The position numbers and the translations under genes were made by a program. A stretch of 64,000 nt of DNA from Vulcanisaeta thermophila. Its GTDB lineage: Archaea > Thermoproteota > Thermoprotei > Thermoproteales > Thermocladiaceae. The notes under the pieces were generated by a model. That model was not told the DNA's origin, did not search any database, and saw only the letters and a list, made by a program, of their open reading frames with translations. This document shows, piece after piece, positions 26,768-35,698 of the stretch; the stretch's first letter is position 1; the number at the start of each line of letters is the position of its first letter. The DNA lies in contig NZ_BCLI01000001.1 of the NCBI RefSeq assembly GCF_001748385.1, positions 413,177 to 477,176 on the forward strand. The letters run 5' to 3'.

Positions 26768-27490
26768 TTACCACTTTATGACAACCTTTATCTCACCCTT
26801 CACCTTCTCATGTAGTGCCTTCATGACCTCCCCCTCGTTATTTATGTCTATGGTCTTCGTTATTAGCCTCCTCGTTGCCCTGGGCCATATGGACTTCCAC
26901 TGTGCTAGGTGTGAGAGGGCCATTTGGAAGTGGGGTTTTTGCCCGTTGGCTAGGCCCACTATCACGTTTGATTTATGGATAAACCTCTGCCACACGTCAT
27001 GTGGTATCACGGACTCACCGCTTGATGGAAACCCAAAGAGGCCCAGTACACCGTTAGGTCTCAGCATTTCCACGGCATCCCTGATTAATGAGGCTGATGT
27101 GCCCGTGGTGTCAACGACCAGGTCAAACCCCACCCTCTTTAACCTATCCAGGCTGTCCCTGGTGTAGTTAATGAATGTAACGCCCGCCTCCTCAGTAATT
27201 ACGCTCTCATTCTCCAGGGGATCCCTCCTATTGGCTATGTAGACCTCGAATCCGTAGGTTCTAAGTAGGAGTGATAGTAATGTGCCCGTGGACCCACTAC
27301 CGAGTACCAGGGCTCTGCGGCAGTTGTGGGTTCCATCGTCACAGGTCCAGATGAGCCTCCTCTGTATGTTGAGTATCTCCTCGACGGATTTCTCCAGGTC
27401 CGAGAGTGGCTGTGCCAGATTGCTATGTCGAGCACCTCACTGGGGATCTTAACTAGGTACCTGGGGTCAATTATGACTGGGATATATGCT
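26768..27490 (-). pseudogene. Broken glucose 1-dehydrogenase (zinc alcohol dehydrogenase family)
   Basis: The C-terminal ~230 residues of an archaeal glucose dehydrogenase are recognisable in two frames. One carries the entry segment VIIDPRYLVKIPSEVLDIAI near 27485-27430. After a one-base shift, a second frame carries NLAQPLSDLEKSVEEILN, then WTCDDGTHNCRRALVLGSGSTG (the NAD(P) Rossmann loop), ANRRDP, FGFPSSG and GQKPHF to a proper stop at 26768. The N-terminal catalytic GroES-like domain (~120 residues, with the zinc ligands) is missing and an in-frame stop lies upstream. The shift near 27430-27435 plus the 5' deletion make it a pseudogene unless the assembly is wrong. The intact enzyme starts the branched Entner-Doudoroff pathway. 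Confidence 0.8.
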
Positions 27491-27588
27491 AAAGTATCAG
27501 TGTTAAATTAATACCTAAGTAATAAGAGGGCTTATTAGTTTAATTTTTATACCCATTATATACCAATCCTGATGTATATGTAGTTTGG

Positions 27589-28509
27589 CTACTGCTCATT
27601 ATGCCCCATTAATTCGTAGTAAAGCTTTAGTAATGCCTGAGTCCCCTTTTCGCCAAGCCCCCTGGCCACCAGTGCGTTGTATAGTTGTAGTGTTAGGGCT
27701 GTCCCTGGTAGTGGTACGTTTAGTTTATTGGCAACCTCCACCACGTACTTAAGGTCCTTCCTCAGGTGTGCCGCCCTGAATCCTGGTTCGTAGTCCCCCT
27801 TCATCATCTTGGGCATGTAGTACTGCACTGTGAAGGAGTTTGCGGCTCCCGTGGATAGTACGGTGTATAGTTTTTCCATGTCTATGCCGGCCTTCCTTGC
27901 CAATGCCATGGCCTCGGCAACGGCCAGCATGTTTATGCCCACCACTATTTGGTTTAGTAGCTTGAGCATTTGCCCACTGCCCACATCCCCAGCGTACACT
28001 ATTGTCTTCCCCATGGCCTCGAGTACTGGCTTTACCCTCTGGAATACCTCGTACTTCCCACCCACCATTATGGTGAGTGTGCCCTCCCTGGCACCCTTAT
28101 CACCGCCAGTCACGGGTGCGTCCAGGAACTCCACACCGTACTTAGCAAGCCTCTCCGCAAAGCTTCTCGCGTACTCCGGCGAGTTAGTGCTCATGTCAAT
28201 CACTATCAACCCAGGGTGTGCACCATAAACAACACCATTGGGTCCGAAGAGCACTTGCTCCACGTCTGGTGCGTCGGTCACCATGTCTATGACCACGTCC
28301 GACTTCTCCGCCACCTCCCTGGGTGAGTCCGCCACTGGTATTCCCTGTTTTGCGAAGGGTTCTGTCTTGCTTCGTGTTCTATTGTAAACTATTAATGGGA
28401 AACCGGCCATGTGTATCCTCATGGCCATGGCACTACCCATTATGCCAAGCCCTATGAAACCAACCCTCAGCACAGAATCCCATCCCCAGCCCCAACTTAA
28501 ACCCTTCAC
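27589..28509 (-). CDS. Beta-hydroxyacid dehydrogenase (3-hydroxyisobutyrate dehydrogenase family)
   Basis: A 306-residue NAD(P)-dependent dehydrogenase. The Rossmann motif GFIGLGIMGSAMA (~residues 18-30) is followed by a cofactor-binding YNRTRSK; DAPVTGGDKGAREGTL is the substrate-binding signature, and the catalytic lysine is in GSGQMLKLLNQIV. It may act on 3-hydroxyisobutyrate, tartronate semialdehyde, succinic semialdehyde or a related substrate. The GTG at 28509 fits a TATA box at 28528-28538; an internal GTG at 28473 (VLRVGFIG) is the alternative. It is divergent from the MoeA-like gene. Confidence 0.88.
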   Translation of the reverse strand: MKGLSWGWGWDSVLRVGFIGLGIMGSAMAMRIHMAGFPLIVYNRTRSKTEPFAKQGIPVADSPREVAEKSDVVIDMVTDAPDVEQVLFGPNGVVYGAHPGLIVIDMSTNSPEYARSFAERLAKYGVEFLDAPVTGGDKGAREGTLTIMVGGKYEVFQRVKPVLEAMGKTIVYAGDVGSGQMLKLLNQIVVGINMLAVAEAMALARKAGIDMEKLYTVLSTGAANSFTVQYYMPKMMKGDYEPGFRAAHLRKDLKYVVEVANKLNVPLPGTALTLQLYNALVARGLGEKGTQALLKLYYELMGHNEQ

Positions 28510-28527
28510 TTACGTGTGCGAAAGCCC

Positions 28528-28538
28528 TTATAAAATGG
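28528..28538. promoter_or_regulatory. Bidirectional TATA element
   Basis: CTTATAAAATG lies about 26 nt upstream of GTG 28558 on the plus strand and about 23 nt upstream of GTG 28509 on the minus strand. The dehydrogenase and MoeA-like genes therefore seem to start as leaderless transcripts from one shared element. Confidence 0.6.
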
Positions 28539-28557
28539 TTTTATGAGGGGTTAGTTC

Positions 28558-29553
28558 GTGAGGCTTGTCAGGGTTGAGGATGCAGTGGGCCTGGTTCTGG
28601 GTTACGACACCACGTACGTGAGTAGGGATGGGGCCACAGTACTCCTTCCCAGGGGTCACGTGATAACCCAGGAGGATGTGGAGAGACTTAAGGACTCGGG
28701 GGTTTACTTCGTGTGGGTTCAGGGTGATGAGGAGTCCAGTGAGTTGATGTACGAGTGGGAGGTTGCGGAGGCAGTGGCTAGGTCATTGGCTGGGGGTAAT
28801 ATTGAGGTTAAGCCCGCTAGGCAGGGCTCGGCACTCCTGGTCTCCAGGGTCCCCGGGGTTTTGAGGGTTAACGTGGATGCCCTGGTCAGGTTCAACATGA
28901 ATGGGAACGTACTCCTCATAACCAAGCATAACCACACAGCGGTGGGTTCTGGCGAGGTTGTTGGTGTTGTTGATGTGATACCCCTTAGCATGCACCGTAA
29001 GGACGTGGAGGGATTGCTTGGCTTTGGGACCATTATTGACGTGGTCCCCTTCAGGCTTAGGAGGGTTGGTGTTGTGATAACGGGCACGGAGATATACCAG
29101 GGTAGGAAGAGGGATTTGTACATGCCCGTGATTAGGAGCAAGGCTGAGAGGTATGGTTGGGATATTGTGTATAGCAGGGTGGTTCCTGATGATGAGGATG
29201 AAATCATAAGCGCCATAAGGGATGCGGTGGGTAGGGGTGCCGAGGTTGTGATAATCACGGGGGGCATGTCCGTGGACCCCACGGACAAAACCCCACTGGC
29301 CATTAGGAAGTTGGGGGCACAGGTACTCTTCTACGGATTACCCATCAAACCCACTACAATGAGTATGGCAGCCCTATGGAACGGCGTGGTACTCTTCGGA
29401 GTCTCAGCAGGTGGTATTTACTACAGTGAGCACAATGCGATTGACATAGTGCTCACAAGGATAATGGCGGGCATGATACCAAGCAGGGAGGAGGTGGCTG
29501 CACTGGGCCACGGTGGGTTACTCACGGAGCTGCAACATCACATGAAGGGGTGA
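28558..29553 (+). CDS. MoeA/MogA-like molybdopterin-binding domain protein
   Basis: A 331-residue protein. The C-terminal ~170 residues form a MoCF-biosynthesis domain: VGVVITGTEIYQGRKRD, VIITGGMSVDPTDKTPLAIR (the GGxS-x-D-x-x-D loop that holds molybdopterin), and LFGVSAGGIYY. The N-terminal part (VEDAVGLVLGYDTTYV...LPRGHVITQEDVERL) resembles MoeA domain I, but the protein is shorter than standard MoeA (~400). It may insert molybdenum or tungsten into the pterin cofactor, or be a related MoCF protein. It starts at GTG 28558. Confidence 0.75.
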   Translation: MRLVRVEDAVGLVLGYDTTYVSRDGATVLLPRGHVITQEDVERLKDSGVYFVWVQGDEESSELMYEWEVAEAVARSLAGGNIEVKPARQGSALLVSRVPGVLRVNVDALVRFNMNGNVLLITKHNHTAVGSGEVVGVVDVIPLSMHRKDVEGLLGFGTIIDVVPFRLRRVGVVITGTEIYQGRKRDLYMPVIRSKAERYGWDIVYSRVVPDDEDEIISAIRDAVGRGAEVVIITGGMSVDPTDKTPLAIRKLGAQVLFYGLPIKPTTMSMAALWNGVVLFGVSAGGIYYSEHNAIDIVLTRIMAGMIPSREEVAALGHGGLLTELQHHMKG

Positions 29554-29638
29554 TTAATCCTCCATGAATTAATGATTATCTTAGCTGCGGTTATATTTAT
29601 AATTTTTCTTAATTATTGTGGGAAAGGGTTAAATAACT

Positions 29639-29893
29639 GTGGACCATTGCCTTGTGAGGATTATGAACCTGAGGCTCAGGCTACACTACCTATGGCTTTG
29701 GCTGACCTCAACGATTAGGTATTACCTAAGGAAACCCCGCAGGGACCTAGCGGCAATGCTCACGCTACTCGCCACTCTATGGGTCATCTCATACGTACTC
29801 TACATGGTTAATTTATTCTACGAGGCCTCCTCGTACATTTTAATAATTGGTACAGTACTTATGATTCTCCTGGCATTGATATTCAGGGTTTAA
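29639..29893 (+). CDS. Small two-helix membrane protein
   Basis: An 84-residue protein with a basic N-terminal half (RYYLRKPRRD) and two hydrophobic segments (LAAMLTLLATLWVISYVLYM and YILIIGTVLMILLALIF). The start is uncertain: GTG 29639 or ATG 29663; a TTATATTTATAA region near 29591-29602 and TTAAATAA at 29628 are both possible promoters. No family is recognised. It stands alone between the MoeA-like and DUF72 genes. Confidence 0.5.
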   Translation: MDHCLVRIMNLRLRLHYLWLWLTSTIRYYLRKPRRDLAAMLTLLATLWVISYVLYMVNLFYEASSYILIIGTVLMILLALIFRV

Positions 29894-30027
29894 CGCATTA
29901 CTAACCCTCCACCTCAGCCAATACATTCAATTACACTACTAAGCCTCCCTGGACCTTGCCACGTCTATGAATCCACAGCCAATGTGGGGAATAGGGAATA
30001 TAAAAAGCCTCTACGTTACATCATTAT

Positions 30028-30726
30028 GTGGAGGTTTTTGTGGGTACGAGTGGTTGGTTGTATGATTGGAATCCGGAATCCTCCTTTGATTGGTACGTGG
30101 CCCATTCTGGGCTTAATGCTGTGGAGTTAAACGCATCCTTCTACAGATTCCCATTCCGCAACCAGGTCCTCTCATGGGCTAGGAAGGGTGGTGGGTTGAG
30201 GTGGGCTGTTAAGGTTAATAGGTACGTAACCCACATTAAGAGGCTTAAGCCCGAGGCCTTCAACACCTGGGTTAGATTCCACGAGCTCTTCAAGCCCCTG
30301 GACCCACACATAGACTTCTACCTATTCCAATTACCGCCCAGCATGGCCAGGAGTGAGGAGTCCCTGGCCAGGGTGAGGGATTTCGCGGTTAGGACGGGCC
30401 TTGGACCCAGGTTTGCCGTGGAGTTTAGGCATGAGTCCTGGTTCAATAAGGAGACCCTGAGCATGCTTAGGGACCTTGGTATCACCGTGGTTTCGGTGGA
30501 TGAGCCAGGCCTTACGTGGGTGGCCTCGACCAATGGTATTGTCTACCTAAGGCTCCATGGCAGGAATGAGTGGTATGCGCATAACTATACTAGGGAGGAG
30601 CTCAGGGAGTTGGTTAATGAGGTCCTGAGGCTAAGGCCCAGTAGGGTCTATGTATTTTTCAATAACAACCACTGGATGCTTGATAACGCGAGGTTAATGC
30701 TTAGGATGCTCCGTGGCGAGGAGTAG
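30028..30726 (+). CDS. DUF72 (YecE-like) TIM-barrel protein
   Basis: A 232-residue protein with the family signatures: VFVGTSGWLYDWNPE at the start, VELNASFYRFP, WAVKVNRYVTHIKRL, FQLPPSM, AVEFRHESWF, and VYLRLHGRNEWYAHNYT followed by FFNNNHW near the C-terminus. DUF72 proteins adopt a TIM-barrel-like fold; no reaction is established. AATATAAAAAG at 29997-30007 is centred 26 nt before GTG 30028, indicating a leaderless start. Its last 33 nt overlap the convergent MFS gene. Confidence 0.85.
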   Translation: MEVFVGTSGWLYDWNPESSFDWYVAHSGLNAVELNASFYRFPFRNQVLSWARKGGGLRWAVKVNRYVTHIKRLKPEAFNTWVRFHELFKPLDPHIDFYLFQLPPSMARSEESLARVRDFAVRTGLGPRFAVEFRHESWFNKETLSMLRDLGITVVSVDEPGLTWVASTNGIVYLRLHGRNEWYAHNYTREELRELVNEVLRLRPSRVYVFFNNNHWMLDNARLMLRMLRGEE

Positions 30727-31893
30727 AATACCAGCTACAGCGAGGAGGACGCCCACCACCATCATAACCAGCATCCCCAGGTTCATGGGCCTAATGAGAC
30801 CAACGAGCATTGGGGCCCAACCACCAATGAGCAGGCCCCAGTTATAGGCTATACCAAGCCCACTGGCCCTATACTCAGGCTCGAACTTACTCACTAGTGC
30901 GTGGGGTACGAGCCCCATTGCGAAGTTCTCAATGAATGCCAGGGCCACGAGGCTTGTGAATGATGGATTAATCATTAGTGCGTATGGTGCGAATGCGAGG
31001 GATAATGCCAGGGTGATCACCACAACCCATTTATAATTAATTACGAAGGACAGTGGGCCTGCTAGGAGGACTGCGGCCACTGCGGCTACTGTGGCTGCCA
31101 ACATGACGCTTGGTATTAACCAGGGCTTCCCAATGTATGCCAGGAGCTCTGAGTATATGAGGTATGTGGAGTAGTAAATGGTTAGTAATCCCCCTGTGAA
31201 CATTATGCCCATGCCTAGGCTTCTCCCTCTAAGCTTGAAGAGTAGGGTTAGTGGGTTACCCCTGGGCTTCCTCCATAGTGGTGATTCCATGAGCCTACTC
31301 CTAATGAGGAAGGCTATTACGGCGGCCACAATGCCAGTGGCTATGTAAACCCTCCACCAGACCTTGCTAAATGCTGGTTGGTTTATGAAACTCGTGAAGC
31401 CTGTGTACACTAGGGTGGCCATTACAACGCCGATTGGGTAACCGCTTTGTACAAAAGCCGATGCCCACTCACTCCTCCATTTGCTCCACTCCATTATCAT
31501 TGCAGTGCCAGGTCCCCACTCTCCACCTAGGAATATTCCCTGGATAAACCTCAGGGTTAACAATGACAGTGGGGCTATTATTCCCACTTCATTGTATGTG
31601 GGCATCACCGCCATGGCCAGGGCGGCTAGGCTGTAACCAAGTACTGTGATTAAGAGTCCAATTCTTCTACCTAGCTTATCGCCCACGTAGCCCATGGCCA
31701 CCGAGCCCAGTGGCCTACCAATGAGGGTTGCCACCAACGTGGATAATCCACCAAGGAATGAGTACGGGCCTGGGAAGAATAAATCACCCAGTAGTGGCAT
31801 TATTGGGGTGATGAGTAGTGCGTCGTAGCCATCCAACACCCAGCCCAGGTAAGATGATAATATGGCCCTGCGTCTAAGCGATTCCTCGAGCAT
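30694..31893 (-). CDS. MFS transporter, metabolite:H+ symporter type
   Basis: A 399-residue protein with about 12 transmembrane helices. Between helices 2 and 3 is the MFS motif GYVGDKLGRRIGL, and helix 4 has RFIQGIFLGGEWGPG, typical of the sugar/carboxylate:H+ symporter (SHS/MHS) group. The N-terminal SSYLGWVLDGYDALL also fits. Substrate is unknown; an aromatic or carboxylic acid is plausible given the neighbouring UbiA/UbiD genes, which is inference. CATTTAAATG lies about 25 nt upstream. It ends inside the convergent DUF72 gene. Confidence 0.87.
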   Translation of the reverse strand: MLEESLRRRAILSSYLGWVLDGYDALLITPIMPLLGDLFFPGPYSFLGGLSTLVATLIGRPLGSVAMGYVGDKLGRRIGLLITVLGYSLAALAMAVMPTYNEVGIIAPLSLLTLRFIQGIFLGGEWGPGTAMIMEWSKWRSEWASAFVQSGYPIGVVMATLVYTGFTSFINQPAFSKVWWRVYIATGIVAAVIAFLIRSRLMESPLWRKPRGNPLTLLFKLRGRSLGMGIMFTGGLLTIYYSTYLIYSELLAYIGKPWLIPSVMLAATVAAVAAVLLAGPLSFVINYKWVVVITLALSLAFAPYALMINPSFTSLVALAFIENFAMGLVPHALVSKFEPEYRASGLGIAYNWGLLIGGWAPMLVGLIRPMNLGMLVMMVVGVLLAVAGILLLATEHPKH

Positions 31894-31931
31894 TGGTGCC
31901 CATGCTTATAGTATTCATTTAAATGTTACCC

Positions 31932-32873
31932 TCATGGTACGTGAAGGAGTCTGCTTATTACCATGGACGCTATCAGTATTATTAACAATAACAACCTTAT
32001 GCTGAAGGGGCCGGCCCACAACTTCCTGAGCTCACGCCATCTCTGCCTAACCACTGACTCATCACCACTAAGTAGGGGACCGGCGAGCCTTATGGTGCTG
32101 GGTATTAGGAGGAGTGAGACTAGGGATGTGTATGGGAGGAAGTGAAGTATTACCGAGAGCACAATTGCCGTGTATATCAGGGCTATTGTGGCGTAAACCA
32201 CGTACTTAACCCTCTCAATACCCACCAGGAGGACCACGGTGAGCTTACCCACGGCCCTGCACGCATCCACCTCAAGGGCTCCTGAGCCTATGAGTATTAG
32301 GAATGTGAATGCACCATTGGGTACGCCCACGAGTAGTGGCGCCCAGTTCGTGAATATGCCCGTCTGGACTATGTAGGAGCCCCACGTTACCAGGGGGCCC
32401 ATTGCCAACCCAGCCAGGACCTCGCCAAAGCCCCTGTAATGGAACCTTAGGGGCCACTCGCTATAGCCAACGCCGATTAATAGGCCCGCCAGCGCCAGGG
32501 CTATCACAGCCCACCCAACCATGAGCGTTAAGTAAATGCCAAGTGCCAGTGCGGTGATGAGTAGTGCATAACCAACCCTCCTAACACTCACTGGGTTTAG
32601 TCCAAGGTCTATTATTGGGTGTGGCCTGTGGGAGAAGCCGCTCTTCCTGTATAGTATGTCAACGCCTGTTTTGTAATCCACGTAGTCATGGACCAGGTTA
32701 ACCCCTGCCTGGGCAATCATGACCCCAAGCACGGTGACCAGGTAAACCAGTGGGTTAAACACGCCGTTTAGGTACCAGGCCAGTGCTGTTCCCAGGGTGA
32801 CTGATGAGAAGGCGCTGGTTAGGGTTGTGGGGCTTGTGGATAGTAACCAGGGCCTTAACCCTCTGGTTGTCAT
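31932..32873 (-). CDS. UbiA-family prenyltransferase (MenA-like)
   Basis: A 313-residue membrane prenyltransferase with about eight helices. The first aspartate-rich motif is NLVHDYVDYKTGVD (residues 59-72) and the second is EVDACRAVGK (201-210). YSEWPLRFHYRGFGEVLAGLAMGPL is the MenA-type stretch. Such enzymes prenylate 1,4-dihydroxy-2-naphthoate or another aromatic acid in menaquinone/thermoplasmaquinone-type synthesis. It is divergent from the UbiD-like decarboxylase 82 nt away, which suggests a shared quinone pathway. It is distinct from the heme O synthase at 37557. Confidence 0.85.
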   Translation of the reverse strand: MTTRGLRPWLLSTSPTTLTSAFSSVTLGTALAWYLNGVFNPLVYLVTVLGVMIAQAGVNLVHDYVDYKTGVDILYRKSGFSHRPHPIIDLGLNPVSVRRVGYALLITALALGIYLTLMVGWAVIALALAGLLIGVGYSEWPLRFHYRGFGEVLAGLAMGPLVTWGSYIVQTGIFTNWAPLLVGVPNGAFTFLILIGSGALEVDACRAVGKLTVVLLVGIERVKYVVYATIALIYTAIVLSVILHFLPYTSLVSLLLIPSTIRLAGPLLSGDESVVRQRWRELRKLWAGPFSIRLLLLIILIASMVISRLLHVP

Positions 32874-32955
32874 CGGGATTGTTTTACATACTACCTATTT
32901 AACCTTTGCTGTGTACAGGCGATATGTTCATTAATGGTTTAGGTCTTGAATTCAT

Positions 32956-34380
32956 GTGTTTAGGGACATTAGGGAGTTCATGGGGGAGTTAAGGAGTAGG
33001 GGTTGGCTTGTGGATGTTGATGAGGAATTGAGCGTGGACCTGGAAATACCGGCACTACTGAGGGAGTTGGGGTATAGGAGGGGGCCAGCGGTCATCATAA
33101 GGAGGGTTAGGGAGGGAACACTACCAATACTTGGGAACCTCTTCGGGAGCTGGGAAAGGGTATCACTGGCCCTTGGTGGTCAGGACCCTGAGGCCCTGGC
33201 CTCCAGGGTCACTGAACTAATCAATATAAGGCTCCCCGAGGGCATTATTGAGGGATTGAAAGCATTAGGGGAACTCAAGCGCCTGGCCCAGTACTTCCCC
33301 AAGGTTGTTAGTAAGGGCGCTGTTAGGGAGGTAGAGTGGCGCGACATTGACCTAACCAGGTTACCAGCCATTAGGCAGTGGGTTCACGAGCCAGGTAGGT
33401 TCCTAACCTTCGGAATAACCTTCATAAAACACGGCGATTACAGGAACTTCGGGTACTACAGGCTTCAGGTAATAGGCAAGGACAGACTAATCATGCACTG
33501 GCAACCATGGCGCAGGAGCGCCATGTACGCGGAGTGGGAGGGGAAGCCCAGGGTAGCCATTGTCTTCGGCCCAGACCCAGTAACCATGCTCATGGGCGGC
33601 GTACCCATACCACACCCACTGGATAAGTTACTGGTCACGGGCTTCATTAGGGGTGAGGGTGTGGAGTTGGTCAGGGGTGTCACGGTGGATGTGGACTACC
33701 CAGCCAATGCGGAGCTCGTGATCGAGGGCGAATTAACCGGTGAGTACGCGCTCGAGGGTCCCTTTGGGGATCACGTGGGCACATACTCAATAGGCAAGTA
33801 CTACCCCGTGGTCAGGGTCACGGCGATTTACTCCAGGGAGGACCCCGTGATACCCGTGACGGTCACAGGGAAGCCCGTCCTTGAGGATGGTAACATAATC
33901 AGGTTTGGTGAGTCCGTGGTGAAGCCACTACTTAGGCTCCTTCTCCCTGAGGTTGTTGACATTCACATACCGCCTGAGGGTGTTAGTTACGTAACCATAG
34001 TATCCATAAGGAAGAGGTACCCAGGACACGCCAGGAGGGTCATGACTGCACTGTGGGGTTTGGTTCCTGTGATTGGTAAGATAACCATAGTGGTGGATCA
34101 TGACGTGAACGTGAGGGATTGGGGGCAGGTGATGTACGCGGTGGCTGCCCACGTTAACCCAGCCAGGGACGTGGTTGTGATTGATAACTACCCCGTGGAG
34201 GAGCTGGACCCATCAACGCCAATACCGAACCTAGGCAGTAAAATGGGTATTGACGCAACGAGGAAGTTACCCGAGGAGTATAATGGTAAGGAGTACCCCA
34301 TGGATTCGGTAACCACTGGGGATGTGGAGGAAAGAATCAGGGCGCTCCTGGGCAGGATCCTGGGCAGGTTAAATGCGTGA
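32956..34380 (+). CDS. UbiD-family decarboxylase
   Basis: A 474-residue protein of the UbiD family, (de)carboxylases that use prenylated FMN on aromatic or alpha,beta-unsaturated acids. Visible landmarks are the N-terminal REFMGELRSRGWLVDVDEELS, PILGNLFGSW, MHWQPWRRS, GVPIPHPLDKLL, and EGPFGDHVGTYS, the last being the conserved glycine/acidic motif at the active site. The C-terminus has VVDHDVNVRDWGQVMYA and GSKMGIDATRK. No UbiX (flavin prenyltransferase) is in the window. Divergent pairing with the MenA-like gene points to quinone synthesis. Confidence 0.9.
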   Translation: MFRDIREFMGELRSRGWLVDVDEELSVDLEIPALLRELGYRRGPAVIIRRVREGTLPILGNLFGSWERVSLALGGQDPEALASRVTELINIRLPEGIIEGLKALGELKRLAQYFPKVVSKGAVREVEWRDIDLTRLPAIRQWVHEPGRFLTFGITFIKHGDYRNFGYYRLQVIGKDRLIMHWQPWRRSAMYAEWEGKPRVAIVFGPDPVTMLMGGVPIPHPLDKLLVTGFIRGEGVELVRGVTVDVDYPANAELVIEGELTGEYALEGPFGDHVGTYSIGKYYPVVRVTAIYSREDPVIPVTVTGKPVLEDGNIIRFGESVVKPLLRLLLPEVVDIHIPPEGVSYVTIVSIRKRYPGHARRVMTALWGLVPVIGKITIVVDHDVNVRDWGQVMYAVAAHVNPARDVVVIDNYPVEELDPSTPIPNLGSKMGIDATRKLPEEYNGKEYPMDSVTTGDVEERIRALLGRILGRLNA

Positions 34381-34420
34381 CACGAATACATTAATATTCA
34401 GGGAAAGCCCCAAGACACCA

Positions 34421-34504
34421 ATGAGGGTCTGCGTAATTGGCCTTGGTAGGATGGGGAGGGGGATGGCCATAAATCTGGTCAGTGAGGGCCTCGGAAATGG
34501 TTAG
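34421..34504 (+). pseudogene. Remnant N-terminus of a beta-hydroxyacid dehydrogenase
   Basis: ATG 34421 begins 27 codons encoding a Rossmann entry, MRVCVIGLGRMGRGMAINLV, followed after a few residues by TAG. The GLGRMGRGMA loop matches GLGIMGSAMA of the intact dehydrogenase at 27589. No continuation of the domain is visible downstream in any frame before the next gene at 34559. This is a truncated relic of a 6-phosphogluconate/3-hydroxyisobutyrate dehydrogenase-type gene. Confidence 0.65.
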
Positions 34505-34558
34505 GCTTCTTGCCTAAGTTAAGTAAAACCTTAATACCCCAGGAAGTGCAAACCACAC

Positions 34559-34924
34559 ATGGCGATTAATGAGGGATCAATAATAATCACCACAACCCCA
34601 TACATACCAGGCTACAGAGTGGTCAAGGTTCTGGGCATAGCGATTGGCATTACCGTGAGGACCAGGGGGCTTGGTGGTAGATTCCTGGCGCAACTACGCT
34701 CCCTGGTGGGTGGTGAGATCACGGAGTTCGTGGAGATGGCTGAGCAGGCCAGGAGGCAGGCGATTGAGAGGATGATAAACCACGCCAGGGAGTTGGGCGC
34801 CAATGCAATAATCAGTTTCAGACTCGACTCTAATGAGTTGAGTGATTTCATGGATGAGATAATAGCATATGGCACGGCTGTGCTCATAGAGCCCGAGTCC
34901 CAAAGCCAGGTTGTTCAGGATTGA
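34559..34924 (+). CDS. YbjQ/UPF0145 family protein
   Basis: A 121-residue protein with the YbjQ pattern: IITTTPYIPGYRVVKVLGIAIGITVRT at the N-terminus, then GLGGRFLAQLRSLVGGEI, EMAEQARRQAIERMINHARELGANAIISFR, and a final AYGTAVLIE strand. The family folds as a pentameric alpha/beta ring and is often labelled heavy-metal-binding without firm proof. It is followed by the YhfC-like gene 9 nt downstream, so the two likely form one transcript. Confidence 0.85.
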   Translation: MAINEGSIIITTTPYIPGYRVVKVLGIAIGITVRTRGLGGRFLAQLRSLVGGEITEFVEMAEQARRQAIERMINHARELGANAIISFRLDSNELSDFMDEIIAYGTAVLIEPESQSQVVQD

Positions 34925-34933
34925 GGATTCACC

Positions 34934-35698
34934 ATGTACTACGTCTTAGTCATATTCATACTTTACTGGGCCTTGGCACCTGTATTGGCATTGTTAATGT
35001 TTAGGAGGTTCCTTTGGATGGGTAAGTGGGGGTGGGTTTTCGTGGGGCTTGGGTACATGGTGTTGGCATTAATCTTTCAATCAATTCTCCAGCAAATACC
35101 CGAATTAGTAATGATCATAATGCACCTAAATAGCTTAATCACTAATTCCATAAGCATCATCGAATTAGTTAAAACGTTCTCCATCGGGAACTCAGTGTGG
35201 TTACCCCTGTACATTGGGTTTGTGGCTGGGTTGTGCCAGGAAACTGCTCGTTACTTTGCGGTTAAGGGTAGGTTAATTACCTCGGCACTCTATGTGGGTT
35301 TCGGCTTCTCTTTGGTGGACATAGCTGTGGGCTTAATAAACATGGTAGTGGCCATGGCATTGAGTAAGGTGGGTGGTTTACCCCTGATTTCCATAATAGG
35401 ACTCTCGCTCAATCCCCTCGTATCAATACTATATCATCCAGGGGCTTCAATGTACCTTAGGTACGCGCAGGAATTGAAGCGTGGCTTAAGGGGTTATGTT
35501 ATTACCCTAGCATCCCATACATACTTAGACACGGCTGTGTCGTACTTAAATATTTACGCCATGTTGGGACTACTGGATCAAACAAGCCTACTCAATGTAA
35601 CAAGCATATTCTGGGCTAGTGCCATCATACTCTCAATTGCCCTATTCGCTGTGGGCCTATCCAGGATAACCCGATTCGCTATTAATCGTAATGGTTAG
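34934..35698 (+). CDS. YhfC-like intramembrane metalloprotease family protein
   Basis: A 254-residue protein with about seven transmembrane helices. It has GLCQETARYFAVK where most YhfC/CPBP-like members show E-E-x-x-R, then GFGFSLVD, ILYHPGASMYLRY, and SHTYLDTAVSY with His and Asp in membrane helices, as expected for metal ligands. The first glutamate of the usual pair is a glutamine here, so catalytic competence is open. It follows the YbjQ gene by 9 nt. Confidence 0.65.
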   Translation: MYYVLVIFILYWALAPVLALLMFRRFLWMGKWGWVFVGLGYMVLALIFQSILQQIPELVMIIMHLNSLITNSISIIELVKTFSIGNSVWLPLYIGFVAGLCQETARYFAVKGRLITSALYVGFGFSLVDIAVGLINMVVAMALSKVGGLPLISIIGLSLNPLVSILYHPGASMYLRYAQELKRGLRGYVITLASHTYLDTAVSYLNIYAMLGLLDQTSLLNVTSIFWASAIILSIALFAVGLSRITRFAINRNG

